Below are positions 9,517-23,075 of a DNA stretch of 64,000 nucleotides, in pieces (within the stretch, counting starts at the first letter, position 1; each line of letters starts with the position of its first letter). This DNA is from Stichopus chloronotus. Its lineage: Eukaryota; Echinodermata; Holothuroidea; Aspidochirotida; Stichopodidae. The position numbers and the translations under genes are program-made. A model generated the notes under the pieces. The model worked only from the letters and a program-made list of their open reading frames with translations. It was not told the origin of the DNA and made no database searches. The DNA lies in assembly GCA_021234535.1 (NCBI GenBank), contig CM037849.1, forward strand, positions 15,224,571 to 15,288,570. The letters are read 5' to 3'.

Positions 9517-11399
9517 GAGATAAGTCCACACGAAATTGTTCATCGACAAATCCCGATCGATTCCCGAGGAAGCGCCGCATCTTTATCTATATCCATTTTC
9601 GTTAGATGTGAGATAGTTCTGCACTTCCCAAGTTGAAAGACTACAGCTGTCACAGTAATATACCGCATGTATCAATCCACTGTTAAAACACTTCTGAAAG
9701 CCTTCACATACAGCACCTCGGGTATATTTGCCCGGCACGAAACGATCGTAAAACTGTGAGCCACCGAACAGAAACTTGCAGTCATCACAAAACAAAACAA
9801 AACAAAAAAACCCTACCATTTCCTGGTTAACTCTCGGTGTTTTCACTTCTTATAAGCTGCGAGGATATGCTTCATATCTCTCCAAATGAATATCAATGAT
9901 TTTTTTGTATAAACCATCCAGTCTAACACAATCAAACTATTTTAAGAATGCTTCAAATGGACTGGCTTCAAAACAGATGAGGTGTTTTTTTTTCTCTGCA
10001 CGACTGTCCCTCAATGGTACCATGCAAAGTTCACTATATAGCTAAACCTTTTCACAGACGAGAATTATCTGTCTATATAACCTGAAGGATCTCAAAGAAC
10101 TTCGCTTTGCTAAACTCATCCTGGCAAAAAAGCAGAAAATTCAGGGAAAATTGTCAACAATTCATCAACAGTTTCATATTTCCTTTCACTTTTTCTGGTG
10201 CAATACCTGCCAGAGGGCACATAACTGCTACCCTAGCAAGCTCCCGCCAGTTGTAACCATGGTTGGCCACTTTTCATGTGCGGCTCAGAAATGGATCTAT
10301 AGTTGCTCACAATCGATGATAACAACAGTGATGTCTCTGAAAGAAAAACAGAGGGAGAAACTATGATTGATTTTCAAAAAGGGAATTTTCATGGCCCCTT
10401 GCAAATTGAAGAATGACAATGCAATTACAACCCACAATGATAAATGGCAAACAAGTTCATGAAAGGGTGAAATAACATGAATTTGCCAAAAAAAAAGTGG
10501 TGTTTGCATATTGTGTGTCCTGATTTGATTCGTTTTGACATCAATGGAGAAATTAAAAGCAACTGATGTCTGGCATTCACAAGTACAATATGAATAGAGG
10601 AACACAGGCTGGCACCGTACACTATTTCCTGCAGTGTACTGTACCACTCTAATAACTGTGACATTCAAATACAATACTGTATAAAGATTTATCGTAAGTG
10701 GTTAACTTTTTCAAGTGATGTACAGTAATGCAACACCATAACGTAGCATTAAAATTGTAGTCCCCTTGTATGGCTAGTGCTGGACATATGTAAGACTGTA
10801 TGAAATGCAACATACAGAATCCTTCATTTGGTATGTATAGTATCCAATGCAAGCTGATGTAGCTATGTTTATAGTGATGTGCTCTTGTCTGTCTGCCTGA
10901 TGTCTGCTTGTTTTTTTTTTTTTTGTTTGTTCCTTCGTCCGTTCCTTCGTCTGTTTGTTTAATTCAGACTTTTTCAAGAAATTGATGAAAAACATCAACT
11001 TAGCTAGGTTTTCATTACAATGGTGCAATACATCGAGGTACAACGCAACCAACATTTGGCACTATTTTACAACACTAGGAAATGCAAATACAGCAGAGGA
11101 TAGCACACTGCACGCAAGTATGTGTGTTCAAGCAAGACCATAGTCAGTACATTGTCCACATCAAACTCGAATTACGATGTATATCACATTTGAGGTAAAC
11201 ATGTACAGTATGTAAACAGCAATGGCAAAGTCCATGAACGTGGTGTGCATATTATTCAAACAAATAAACTCTGAACATGTGTACAGACGTCTCCTGCTAA
11301 CACATTTCATGTATTAAACCACATACTGCAATTTTTTTCCTCGAGTCTTTCCTCTCAGTGACAAGTAACTCTGTCTGAGTTACAAGGCATCCTTTCTAC

Positions 11400-12015
11400 T
11401 TTATGCAAGTTAGAAGTCATCTTTTCCACGAGTCAACGGACAAGTCACTGGTCATGTGCTAAGTCCCTCAAAAAGTATAATTCAGTGCAAATCACCATTT
11501 AACTCTTATACTGTAGATCACAACTCATCTTTCCCATGTCATTGGACAAGGCACAAGTCATACTTCTACGTCACAAACTATAATTTTGACCACATCACCA
11601 TTTAATCCTCCTAGAGTACTTTAGTTAACTCATCTTTTCCACATCAATGAACAAGTCACAAGTCATTCATATAAGTCGCAAGTTATTTTGTACAGCTCAC
11701 CAGCCATTCTATATAATGTAGATCACAAGTCACCTTTTTTAAGTCACAGGTCATTCCTCTGAGTCACTTGCAAGTAATGCTGTCCAAATCAACCGTCATG
11801 CCTTCTACTGTAGGTCACAGGTCCCAAATCATCAACGGAGAGATCACAAGTCAGTCAGGGCTCTGAAGTCACCCTGGATACACTCTGTACAGATCACACA
11901 AGTCATTCCTTTAGGTCAGAGGCAATCCTGTCCAAGTCACAAATCATCATTTTTACAGTAGGACACGAGTCATCCTCTCTAAGTCAATGGTCATGACTCA
12001 CAAATCATGGACTAC
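11400..12015 (+). repeat. Degenerate minisatellite, AAGTCAC/AAGTCAT core
   Basis: The words CAAGTCAC, CAAGTCAT and AGGTCA recur irregularly over 600 bp. A higher-order period of roughly 100-110 bp is visible: CTTTTCCACGAGTCAACGG near 11420, CTTTCCCATGTCATTGG near 11530 and CTTTTCCACATCAATGAAC near 11632. TGTAGATCACAA-type words recur near 11511, 11717 and 11810. The copies are diverged, so the array is old. No coding potential. Confidence 0.6.
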
Positions 12016-12836
12016 AATATGACTCAAATCACATGTTCATGTTCTTTCAGATTTTGCGACAGGTGATCTTTTCCCCTACTTTCTCTTCCCCGAAACAACT
12101 GACGAAGAACAAAAGTAGACGACCAGGCGATTGCCAGTGCAACTCATGTTCCAGCTTTAAATAAAGATGACTGTCCAATAATGTACATATAGGAAATTAT
12201 TGCAATCAACATGAAAGGAAAACATACATTAGATAACTGTGACAATTACCTAGCACGATTTCAATTGCGGAAACAGACAGTAGCACATGTATACAAGCTA
12301 TCCATGCCATGGTATAAAGGGTATGGACTTTGATACCCATCAAAAAGAAATTCTGGGGATTGGGTTACGAGCCAACTATATGCTGTTTGCCTCCATGGGA
12401 CTGTATATACAAGCAGTATGGTAGGTGGCAATGCCACATCTGTTTTAATATTCTGAGACTTGGTCTAAGGCAGCTATAATATTGCTCCCAGGACATTTTT
12501 CTTTTCCATTCTCTTTTTTCATCACAGCTGAAAATCAGTTTCCAATCACCCTTCCTTCCAAAGAACAAAAAGAGATTCCTTTCAAAGGTAGTAGATCTCT
12601 CCCCAGACAAGTACTCTTCTTTTTTTTTTTTTCCTCGAAGTTGTTGTCACATAACAATGGTATTGTATTATATTATACCTGTATTACAATTTATTATCAT
12701 TGTATTATGTTGTTAAATTACTGTAGGCCTACTTCACTGTTGGACTAAGCAAGCCACAAAAATGCACCCAGCAGAGATTTTGCATGCAGACAGACACTGG
12801 ATGAATGGCCAAAATTTTGAAAAATACTTCCAGCAT

Positions 12837-12961
12837 CAGGGTTGATTTTTTTTTTAAAATCATGATGTAAATCAGTGATTTAAACCAAATAATCAATTTA
12901 AATCATGATTTTTTTTAAACATCATGATTTTAATCAGCTGGATTTAAATCAAACAACCCTG
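12837..12961. mobile_element. hAT-like MITE, 125 bp, TGATTTAAATCA-rich
   Basis: The ends are CAGGGTTG and its reverse complement CAACCCTG. The flanks TCCAGCAT (12829-12836) and TCTTGCAT (12962-12969) match at 6 of 8 positions, consistent with a decayed 8-bp target duplication. The interior is made of AAATCATGATTT and GATTTAAATC palindromes. CAGGG..TG termini and 8-bp duplications are typical of non-autonomous hAT elements. No coding capacity. Confidence 0.6.
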
Positions 12962-15670
12962 TCTTGCATGTAGATGAAAAAAACTTAAAATTTCAGTTTT
13001 TCATACACTGTGAGGACATACACGTAATACTTGCAGCTTTGTTGCATTTGAAATGGTGTGTTTGGGGACAAAGAAGTATACAACACTGTACACTGAAGTT
13101 ATCCTCGCCTGACAGCTATGATCTAGGACAAGGGGTCGCACTTCTCATGGTGATGGACTTTAAACATTCACAAATGTTTCCAAAATTGTTACATCTCAGG
13201 AAAGACGAAGAAAAGCACAGTAAATACCAACTATAGCATACTGTTAAATTGATGTTAAATCTGCTGGAAGTAAACATTAGGGGGACATGACTTGTAGAAA
13301 TGAGGTCACATTCTGATGGTGCTACCTGAAAAGGGGTCACCATGTGCAAGAAAAATTAAGGTTGGAAACCCCCTGACATTCCTATCATCACATGATGTCT
13401 GAGAAAAAAAAAACTTCAAAACATGAGTGATCCAGTCTTCAACAGATACTTCAAGTAGGGTAGCAGTGGACATGGATTTACATTAGGATGACTTGTAACA
13501 AACTACTGCAACAGTAGTACTTAATTATCAAGAAATGTAACATTGTGATCTACCACATGGGAAAAAAAGGGAAAAAGAAACCAGCATAATTTATGGACGC
13601 AGAATGGTTAGTTTATTCATACTAAGGAAGGATGGTAACCGTCTTCTTCAAGAAATCATATTGTAGTTCCTCACAGACAGGAGTTCAGTTAAATGTTGCT
13701 CAGGAACAATTTATTCATTTCATGTAAACTTTTAAAGATTCATCTAATGCATCATCTTCTGTACTTAAATCATGAACAATGTTTTGAGGAGATGAAGCGT
13801 TTGCAAATAATTTACTGGTGAGACTGAACAGTACAGTAATTTAAGATGATTACTGAGATATTTTCTCTGTCTGCCAATGTACAGGTGCATCGTTATTTCC
13901 CTGTTTTTCCCTTTAAAACTGAGTACGCACGCATCCAATTTGCTAAATAGGATCTGATACCTTACAGAACAGGACTGACCAAAAGTACTGTATACATAAA
14001 TACTGTACAGTAGTACCAATGACCACATACATGTCTGTTGAATGAACAAACCATACACTGTGTAAAGGGATATATACCAAACAAACTGCCAGTATTGTGT
14101 ACACTACATACACACATACTATAGCTCTATTCAGATCCCCACTGGTGTGTCACAATTGGAAGTTTGCTGAGCCTATAAAGAGAGCACAACAATATGTCAC
14201 TATACAGACTGACAGTGTACTTTAATAACAGTCCCACCGCATCTAATGACAAGATCAGCTTACACCAATTATTGATCGTTACTCTGAAGTTGATGATCAT
14301 GGATGGGTTAACTGTAAACTGGTATTTAAAGGACACAGACATATATTATTCACTGTGTTGTCAATCCTCTTCAAAATGAGTCAAGTTAGTGCAGAGATCC
14401 TGAAGGGGTAGTTGTTGCATTTAGGACCAATGAAACCGGGGTTAATAGGTACAGTACAACGTTGTCGATCCGATGACCGACGTTTTATCACAGCATCAGT
14501 TGACATATCCGAAGCCATTTTTTCATTACTAACCAGCATGTTCTCTCAAAAAATTTCATTTTTTGCTTTTGTGTAGAAGTAGTGTCTGGAATGCTTTTAT
14601 TTTTATTAAAATATCACCGCATGTACAACAGATATTAGCGATAAAAAACCCATGTGAAATGATAAATGAGCCACTTTACCTGAATTGCAAGATCTTGTTC
14701 TACCATTTTAAGATGGAAAGTAGCACTAGTGAGGCATTGTCTAATTCCTACCCTGGTTGACCTGAGACCTGTGCAAATATATTTTAAGGCTGTTGAACGT
14801 AGTCCGCGGAGTGTGTTTAAATTCTACTGACACAATGTTCCACCAATGTGCTAGACACCAGCCCGATCAAATCTGATTGAATTATCGGTGGATCCCTGAT
14901 GAAGATCTGACTTGGGTCACTAGAGTGACCCAATTCTGACCAGACCTCCACAAATTTGGTATCTTTTTTCCCTTTTATGTGTGCAACAGGCACCAAAATT
15001 GGAAATAAATATCTGCCATCAATGGAGAAAATATATTGGTCAGAATTCTCACTCTTTAGCCAGTTTTTCTTCCAACACCTTTACAGGTCTGGAGGTGCGT
15101 TTGAAGGACTTCACGAACAAGAACATGACAAGGACTTCTCACTTAAGTAGCTTTGTCCTCTTTTCAAATTTTTCAGATCTGGTGTTTGATTTTCCAAAGA
15201 TGCACTGTTGACATGCTGCCTACGGCTGACAATGGCAAGTTGGATACTAAACTGTGTACAAGTGTACTTGTCACGGTTTGATGGGGCAATTTGTGTTGCT
15301 CGACTTCAAACAGATGTTCTGTTGACATTCTGACCAGCACTCTCCATCAAAATAAGTTAATTACGAGCCATATGAACCATCAACCTTGTAACCACTATTT
15401 TTAAACTAAATGCAATTGTCATCAATTGCAGGGGCTGCCATAAACTGCCAAGTCATTGTCATATATAGCCTATCGTAGAGAGATCAGGAATGAAGACAAA
15501 CTACAGATTATTACACTATATGTGCTAACTGTAGACTTGCCTGCACATCTACATGAAATATAATAAATGCTGCTATAAAAACTGCTCGTGGAAAGGACAA
15601 TTCCACAGTTTTTCGTTCAATACTGAACAGTGGCACAACCTGAGGGCAGTATATACCGAAAGTACTACAC

Positions 15671-16091
15671 CCAAATATCCCCCTGCCCCAGTCAGGGACA
15701 ACTGCAGTATACTGTCATCGTTACATTGTGAGACAAAATGCTCCATATACTTGACAAATATATACAATTGTTTTTGTGGTGTTTTTTTTTTTTTCTTGTT
15801 TGCTATTGAGACTGACTTGTACAGTAAAGGAGTTGAAATCTGAACAACATGCCATGAGCCTTGACTGCATTCCATTCCAAATTCCAAATATCCCCCTGCC
15901 CCAGTCAGGGACAACTGCAGTATACTGTCATCGTTACATTGTGAGACAAAATGCTCCATATACTTGACAAATATATACAATTGTTTTTGTGGGTTTTTTT
16001 TTTTTTCTTGTTTGCTATTGAGACTGACTTGTACAGTAAAGGAGTTGAAATCTGAACAACATGCCATGAGCCTTGATTGCATTCCATTCCA
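15671..16091 (+). repeat. Tandem duplication, 213-bp unit, two copies
   Basis: The segments 15671-15883 and 15884-16091 are nearly identical, beginning CCAAATATCCCCCTGCCCCA and ending CATTCCATTCC. Visible differences are confined to the T-run and a few bases, such as ACTGCATTCC versus ATTGCATTCC. The high identity indicates a recent duplication or an assembly duplication. Open frames on both strands here are by-products of the duplication. Confidence 0.9.
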
Positions 16092-18844
16092 CAGTCCTGC
16101 AAAGTCCTGCAAACAGCATTCTGTGTATTTGCAACCATTCACTCTGCCGGGAAGGAATGCTTTTTAAGTGTAGGCTAAAGTCCTGTACAGTGAAACACCA
16201 CAAAAGGGTTGGGCTGAAGTACTTGAATGGATACATACATGTACAGGCGATGTATGGTTTCTGCCTTTCGAAGGAAAAGTCCTTTTCAAATCATTTTGTG
16301 GGTTCGTTTGGTATGAAACTACCATGTAGTCCATTCAATCAGCTAACTACAGAATGAAAAACAAGGTTTCAGACTTTTAAGTGCAGTGTATACAGTGATA
16401 TTGCAGCCACAGTTGTGTTTAATCTGCAGGCAGGATACACGTTCAGAATGTACAGCACTCTAGCTTACTGAAATTTACAAGTCTTTCTTTTTCAATCAAC
16501 ATTGTTTGCCTGTTTTGCTTTCCTTCTTCATTTTCTGGTGGAGGGGAATTTCACTCAATAAATTTTCCAGCAAACACTAAAATATCATTTAGTTACTGAC
16601 AGTACCTGTAAATGTCAAGAACTGTGGTACACTAGGAAAGAATCATATTTCACCAATATTTATCATATTTTTACAATTTCACCAAACTTTTCAAATACTC
16701 AGAATCGAAAATACACCGACTGATTGAACAGTCTGAATTTCACATTCCTCATTTAGTTGCAATGGAATTCATGAAGTGCCTGCAAAACAACACTGGACAG
16801 TAGGTGATGCAATACCCTGTCTAAAGACAGTTCCAGAAACCATGAGTAACTTGTCTCCACATAAACTAATTTTGTTAAAAGTACAAAAGTTACAGTTACA
16901 AAAATGTCAGCATCTGAGTCAGGGTTCTTTTGCATCAGCGATGTCACTAAAATTAACAAATTATCTACCTAGAGAGAAATAAGGCTGATACAGAGCTACA
17001 GTACACATGCAACTGACAGTGATACATTCAGTATCTGGTGACCGATCCTTTGAACACAACTTAGGCAAGTTTGATGAACATGCAGTGTCATGAAAATGAA
17101 TGCCTCTGTCATTACTGATCTGCACAATTTAGTTAAAACTATGGAAAATTGAGGAAACTGTTTATGCTTCTGTATCATCAAACTCTGGTGAAGAAAGTAG
17201 GAAGATCATCTCACACTTGAAATAAATAATAACAACCTCAAGAGGAAGGTGACAATATCTGAACTGATTTTTGTTCAATAAATTCTGACTTATACACTGC
17301 TAATCAGCTTTCTTTCAAGGTATCTCCTCTGTTAACTGCCTATCACAAGTAAGACATAGAAAGAGTTTATCGACTTGTTTTTCTTTTAGCCATGACTAAA
17401 TTCCGATCATGCTTCACCCACATTTGTTTTGAAACGGTTTGTCAGAGATAATAGCCGTCAGGACATCTAACTTTATTTGCTGTGTTGCTATGGACTTCCT
17501 GGGAGTGTGTCTCTAGCTTGTGATGTGCCTGTCCATTGTGTTTTGATAATGCAAGAGTCAAAATGGGAACAAACAGTAACAGGAAGTTGTTCATTCTCGA
17601 CAAAAACATCAGAATAAAAGAAAAGTGACAGATTATAACACAGCAGGCCCATATGATAAAACTGCTACACGGATGATCGGACAGGAGTAACACAGTCAGA
17701 CTACAATGAATGCAGCTGAATGAATTAAGAGATGAATGCTAGAATCTACAATAAAGCAACATCTAGATAGATGAATGGAGACAATTGCTGCCAAGCACTG
17801 TTGGTTGAATATATGGGTCACCAAATTATACCTACTGTACCTGACGGTGGTTTAACTGCTCTGATCCTATAAGAGATATTTCAGAAGGTCACACATAATA
17901 CCTGCCATTAATCATAAATAGAGAACTCACAATGACAAGCACTACACAAGCACACACACCCTATACAATGTTGTACACAATCGCACAATCTGGACAGTGT
18001 ATGGCTGACTTCGGTTGTAAAATTAAACTTGTTCATAGCCTTTACTTTAGTAACCATGATGGGTTCTGAATTCTTTCCTACCTCAGTTTATTAGACACTC
18101 TTAGTACTTTGGTTTGAAAACAAAACAAAATTTTAATTATCTCATTGGAATATTCTTTTTTTTTTAAATAGCAGTCTTTTCCAAACCAACGAAACGCAAC
18201 CACCCAAACGTACAGCGATGCACGGTATTTCATTACAATGCTAAATGAATTTGTCCACTCCGACAGAGTTCCTCGAGGTCATTGGCTGACGCTGGTTACT
18301 TCTACAGCTCTTAGCAAGTCAAAAAATTCTAAACATTCTCATTTTCAAAGGAGGATTTAGTAACAGGATCAGCTCAGATACCTTCTAGTGCACTCTGTTC
18401 AATACGAACCATCATAAGCTATCACCGCATAAGGTTTACAGTCTAGTAAAAATTTGACGTGACAGCTGAAATACGTTTACACTAACTCTCATTTCAATAG
18501 ACTGAAAATGAACTTTTTAATGTGTTGAATCTTCTTTTAGCATTGGCACGTAACCAGACTTTTTCATTGAGGGTGAGAGGGCTGAAGGATCAAAGGGTTG
18601 AAGCAGAGAATAATGATACTCTCTGAGCTGAGTGGAGCGCCACCACCAGTTGACAGCATACAGAGAAAATTTTTTAATAAAAATGCCTCTCAGATTGCAG
18701 AAAATGTAACTTTTCAGTCTCTCTTTTCAACCGATCATTTCCTCTCCAAATTACGTCAATTCTACGATACAGAGATGCATTTCGCTATCTTTGATACAAT
18801 ATTTCGTAGCAGTGCCAAAAGCAAAAAGGCCCTAAAAAAGGCCT

Positions 18845-19235
18845 TGTGTCAATTAGCTTGGTGGTTGGAGTGTCTGCCTTGCAACCACTAGGTCTACGGA
18901 TCAAATCCCAGGGGAAACACTTGGAAATTTTCTGGGGTACTCCATTTACTTGTTCAGTAAAGCTGTTTACTGTGGTGCTGAAGGGGTAACTTGTTGATTT
19001 CAATTTGGGTTCCTGTTGTCCAATTCAGGTCTCGTCTGCCTCAGGTTGCTCAGTACAACTAATGGGCTGCTGAGCTGGGCAGGTCCTGCACCCCTCTCAG
19101 CTTTTAGGAAAGTGATTAAAAACTGGGGGGTACACTCTCGTCTGTCGGATGGGGACGTTAAATGGGGGTCCTGGGAGCAGGTTTGGGTATGCATGGGGGT
19201 TTTGGTTCACCCCGTCTCATTACCCTCTGAACACT
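18845..19235 (+). mobile_element. tRNA-derived SINE
   Basis: The head carries a good RNA polymerase III A box, TAGCTTGGTGG at 18854-18864, and a B box, GGATCAAATCC at 18898-18908, spaced as in tRNA genes. No full cloverleaf is kept, so it is not a functional tRNA. A body of about 320 bp follows, more GC-rich than its surroundings, and includes GGATGGGGACGTTAAATGGG near 19147-19166. I recall GGGACGTTAAA-type cores from SINE bodies of several invertebrates, but I cannot confirm the family without a library search. The 3' boundary is approximate. It lies in the FAM110 intron in the opposite orientation to the gene. Confidence 0.7.
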
Positions 19236-21139
19236 GATCGAAAAGATTAGGTCAAATTTGCCCATGTTTATCCACGATTCGTTGAATAGGATCCCTCGAT
19301 GAACATTCATAGTTTCTGATCCTCAAATTCTAACCTGAACTGACACACATGTCAATGTGTGTTTATTATTGTGAGTTAACTTTCTTGCCGTCCAACACAA
19401 CTGAACATACAAATACATGTAGCACTTGAAACATGAACAAACTCTCTTTATCTGGCACTAAACAGCTTTGAAGTCATTCAAACATCAAGTTGTACAACAA
19501 GCTTTATATACATCTCTCACATACAGAGGTGTTTAAAGGTTAGACATCAGATCTCTTGGCAAAGTACATGGGAGTGCATCCTGTTGTGCTAAGATAGGTA
19601 AGTGAGGAGTATTTCAAGTAAATTATAGTTTCCATACTTCACTGTATTTTTTTTTTCACTTTTCTCACAAAGCTGAGTCAGCTTTATTCCCGTCTGAAAG
19701 AAATCTCCACAAAATGAATCATACCGGGGTGGGTTGCTATACACGGCTGGTCCCCGATAAATGGATATGCCCCAATGCTGCAATTACTGATTCCGGCACA
19801 ATCAACATATAAAGGGATTGCCAATCCTAGGCGATAGGGTATCAGGAATAACAAATGGACGACCCTACTTTAGTAGCACAATAAAAGGTAATGCTTAAAA
19901 GGGGCTCACTTGAGTCGATTAACAAAAGTCATGATATTTTGTCACGCCCATTGAGCACCACTCGGATCCAATGTGTTGATGGCAAATGGTCAAACTACGA
20001 GATTCTGAACATTTAATGACACATGACTGAAGTAACAATGACTGGGTAATTAACGATCAATATCACTAACTGCAAACCTGTCACCAGGCACCATCCCTGT
20101 TCATTAGACACTACAGTTTTTCACATCTTAATAACCATAGCAATATCTGATAACTAGTGAGACTAACAAGAAGTACTAGCAAGCAATGGGTCCCTTTAAC
20201 TTGCCACAAAATCAACAATACCAACTCCGTGAGCTCCTTTTAATAGTAGATATCCACAAGACCAACAAGAACAAATCATACCACCTCCCAAGAAGACAAT
20301 GTGGCAGACAAAAAAGGGTTCCCCTAAATTCATCAATTGAGATACTAAATACCAAAGCACTACCAGGGGAGAGACGAGAGGGCGTGGCTCACGTATGGTG
20401 TCAGTGAGATCAATTTCATCTTTATTGGTCATTATGCCACTGAGGATGTTTTCAGGGATGAAAAAATATTTTACCCCCCTCTGTCATATATCTCGGAATG
20501 GAATGTAAATTCTGACAGAGTACTCAACAACTATGGACATTGACGAGGTGAAATCCATTCAGGTAATTGGTAATCTAATTCTGGAGTCAATGTAAAACAG
20601 GTGTATGTTGTTATATACAGTCACAGATGAAGACTGCAGATGGATGGAACTTAGTCACATTCAGATGCAGCGTAGATCCAGGGATCAGGATCAGCTCGAT
20701 CACGTAGTCTGCTACTGACTGGTTGCTACGGTGATCAACTGGATCCTTCAACGCTGGAGCATTTCTGCAGAACTTGTTAAAACATTTCACGAAGTTTGTT
20801 TTAAATGCTCATCAAAAAGCTGTGATCATCAGGATCCAGGGGCCTCTGAATTGCTGCTCTTTCGTCACTAAAATTTGCCTCCGCCAGTCGTTGCAAGTCT
20901 GGTTAGATTTTACTAAAAGTCTCCATGAAGTTCTCACACCAGTATAAATCCCTTCCCAGGGAAAATATAAGACATACTTCTTTTCTGAATATGGTCAACA
21001 AAACTTACAAGGGAAATGGCATCTTTTGAAATAGTATTCATATACAGCATGACCCAAAAGAAAAGTTTGGTTTTGTAACTTATCATCTGCTTGACATCAG
21101 TTTCAACCCTGATCGGCATTACTAAATTCTGGGCCACAC

Positions 21140-21266
21140 CATTCACGCACCACTGTCAGGGACCGTGGAATTCTGTTAACACCGTTCATGCACCACAGTC
21201 AGGGACCGTGGAATTCCGTTAACACCGTCCATGCACCACAGTCAGGGAACGTGGAATGCTGTTAAG
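21140..21266 (+). repeat. Tandem repeat, about 44-bp unit, three copies
   Basis: Three successive copies of a unit containing GCACCACAGTCAGGGACCGT and then GGAATTCTGTTAACACC start at 21146, 21190 and 21233. The third copy is partly diverged (GGGAACGTGGAATGCTGTTA). It is a local minisatellite within the FAM110 intron. Confidence 0.9.
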
Positions 21267-22767
21267 AGATGACACAGCTACAGTACTGAACGTTACAAGA
21301 GAATCAAATTTTTGCAGTTTGTCTATATGCAACTAACTAACTTTATAGTTTAGGCCCTACTGTACCTGACATCTTTCTGCAGTGTAACTCTCTGCAGACA
21401 CTCAGCAGCAGTACGACAGGCACATTACTGTCAAAAGACAGGTTTCCACCCGATACAATGTTCAGGTCATGTTTAAACCCTCAATCAGCCATTTTAATAC
21501 CATTTGCCAAAAAGAGATGACAGTTTAATGGAACGTTAAGCACCACCTGCCCAAGACATTCTTTCATTAGGCCTGGTCCTGCTTCACATGGGAAGAAACC
21601 TGAACGGCGAGATGACAAATGCCGACATACTGTTAAGGTACCCACCAGAACTGCTCACAGTAAAAGATAACAAACAAGGGATGGGACAAAGGTTAAACCA
21701 GAAAACCACATTAACAAAACAGAAATATAGATGGGATATATAGATGACATTCCATTACTGTACAAAACATAAATGGCAAAAATAAATCACATGCTTACAC
21801 TGCAAGGTAGGGGGCAAATTGAATCTACACAGATTTACAATAACCATTTCAGAGATGAAACCATTCCAGAAAACATATAGCTTTGCTAGGTTATAGTACT
21901 GTAACTACTACCCTGGTCAACAATACCAAAGGTGTCAACTGGATGTCTGTTTCATATCCTTGGACACGTTATCAAGTCTAAAAATAACCAGCCCCCCCCC
22001 CTTCCCTTTCTTAAAAGGAGAAGGCAAGTCAGGACTTTTGACAATGTTAAACGAGAGACTAACATATGGGGAACACCATTACCAAATTTCAGTTAAATAC
22101 GTTGCTTACTTTCCAAGATACTGCAATTTGAACATTCACAAAAAATTATCAGGAAGCTGCCATTTTGAAATTGTGATAACATCACCAGACCACATCTGAT
22201 TGAAAAGCTTTTGTTTTTCTTTATGTTTCATTGTCAATAAATTTTAACAGTCAAGCATAGATTCAAGTCATAATATTAATGATTTGATTATTGCATGATA
22301 CACCTCAGTAATTCAACACAAAATGTGTACGAGTGTGTTTCGAATTGATAGAAATAATAGGTAAAGAATATAAAGAAATGCATTAAAATTTTTGCTATCA
22401 GTGGTTATGTGACATCATTATTCGACTTACTCAAGTTGTTTTACATTCAACTTAGGCAAAAATGGCAGCACCCTTCTCTGAACTTCAAAAGTGTGTAACT
22501 TGGACAGGAAACAATATCTCTGAATGAAACTTTGCTTGTCAAACACTTCTGCTTCATTTTGATGAATATATTCCCAGGGTTTCCTTCTCCTTTAACCACA
22601 CAATCTTATATGTGTGTAGGAATGGCAGCAAAGTGTGAGATACACTGTCTACTGCAGACTCATTGCACAACTTTGGTAATTCCCAGCCATGGGCTGAAAA
22701 ATGTGGACTACTGTAAAGTACTACGTGGGTGTGTTAAAGGTCATGTGACATCCATCTCAAAAACTGC

Positions 22768-23075
22768 TTTCATTTAAAAGTTGCAGATCGGGTGAAACCC
22801 TGAATGAAAATCTGTTGGAATTATGTTTCTATCTATAATCGTTTTGGAGATATGGCTTCTCAAATGAAAATTTAAATATAATGACCTGCAGTGCTGCATA
22901 GTATTTCTTTTGTTAGGCCTCTCTTGACGACTGGGTTTTACACTGGTAAGTGATATCAATATTTGTAGAGAAGAAAATACATGCTTCCAAGACAAAACCC
23001 TTGGAGCATATAGAATTCTCAATAGTCCTTGACATAAAGAATGCTGTGAGCAAAGGATAGCATTATATAACACAT
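22768..23075 (+). repeat. Interspersed repeat family 1, copy A
   Basis: Aligns colinearly with 25110-25445 in the same orientation. Shared landmarks are ATCTGTTGGAATT.TGTTTCTA, ATGGCTT.TCAAA, TA.GTGAT.TCAA.ATTT, TGCTTCC.A and TCCTTGA.ATAAAG. The copies are diverged by substitutions and short indels. The family is not identified and has no coding potential. Confidence 0.75.

Noticed and set aside
15573..16142. 189-codon minus-strand frame
   Set aside because: It is long only because the 213-bp tandem duplication has a length divisible by three; no motif.
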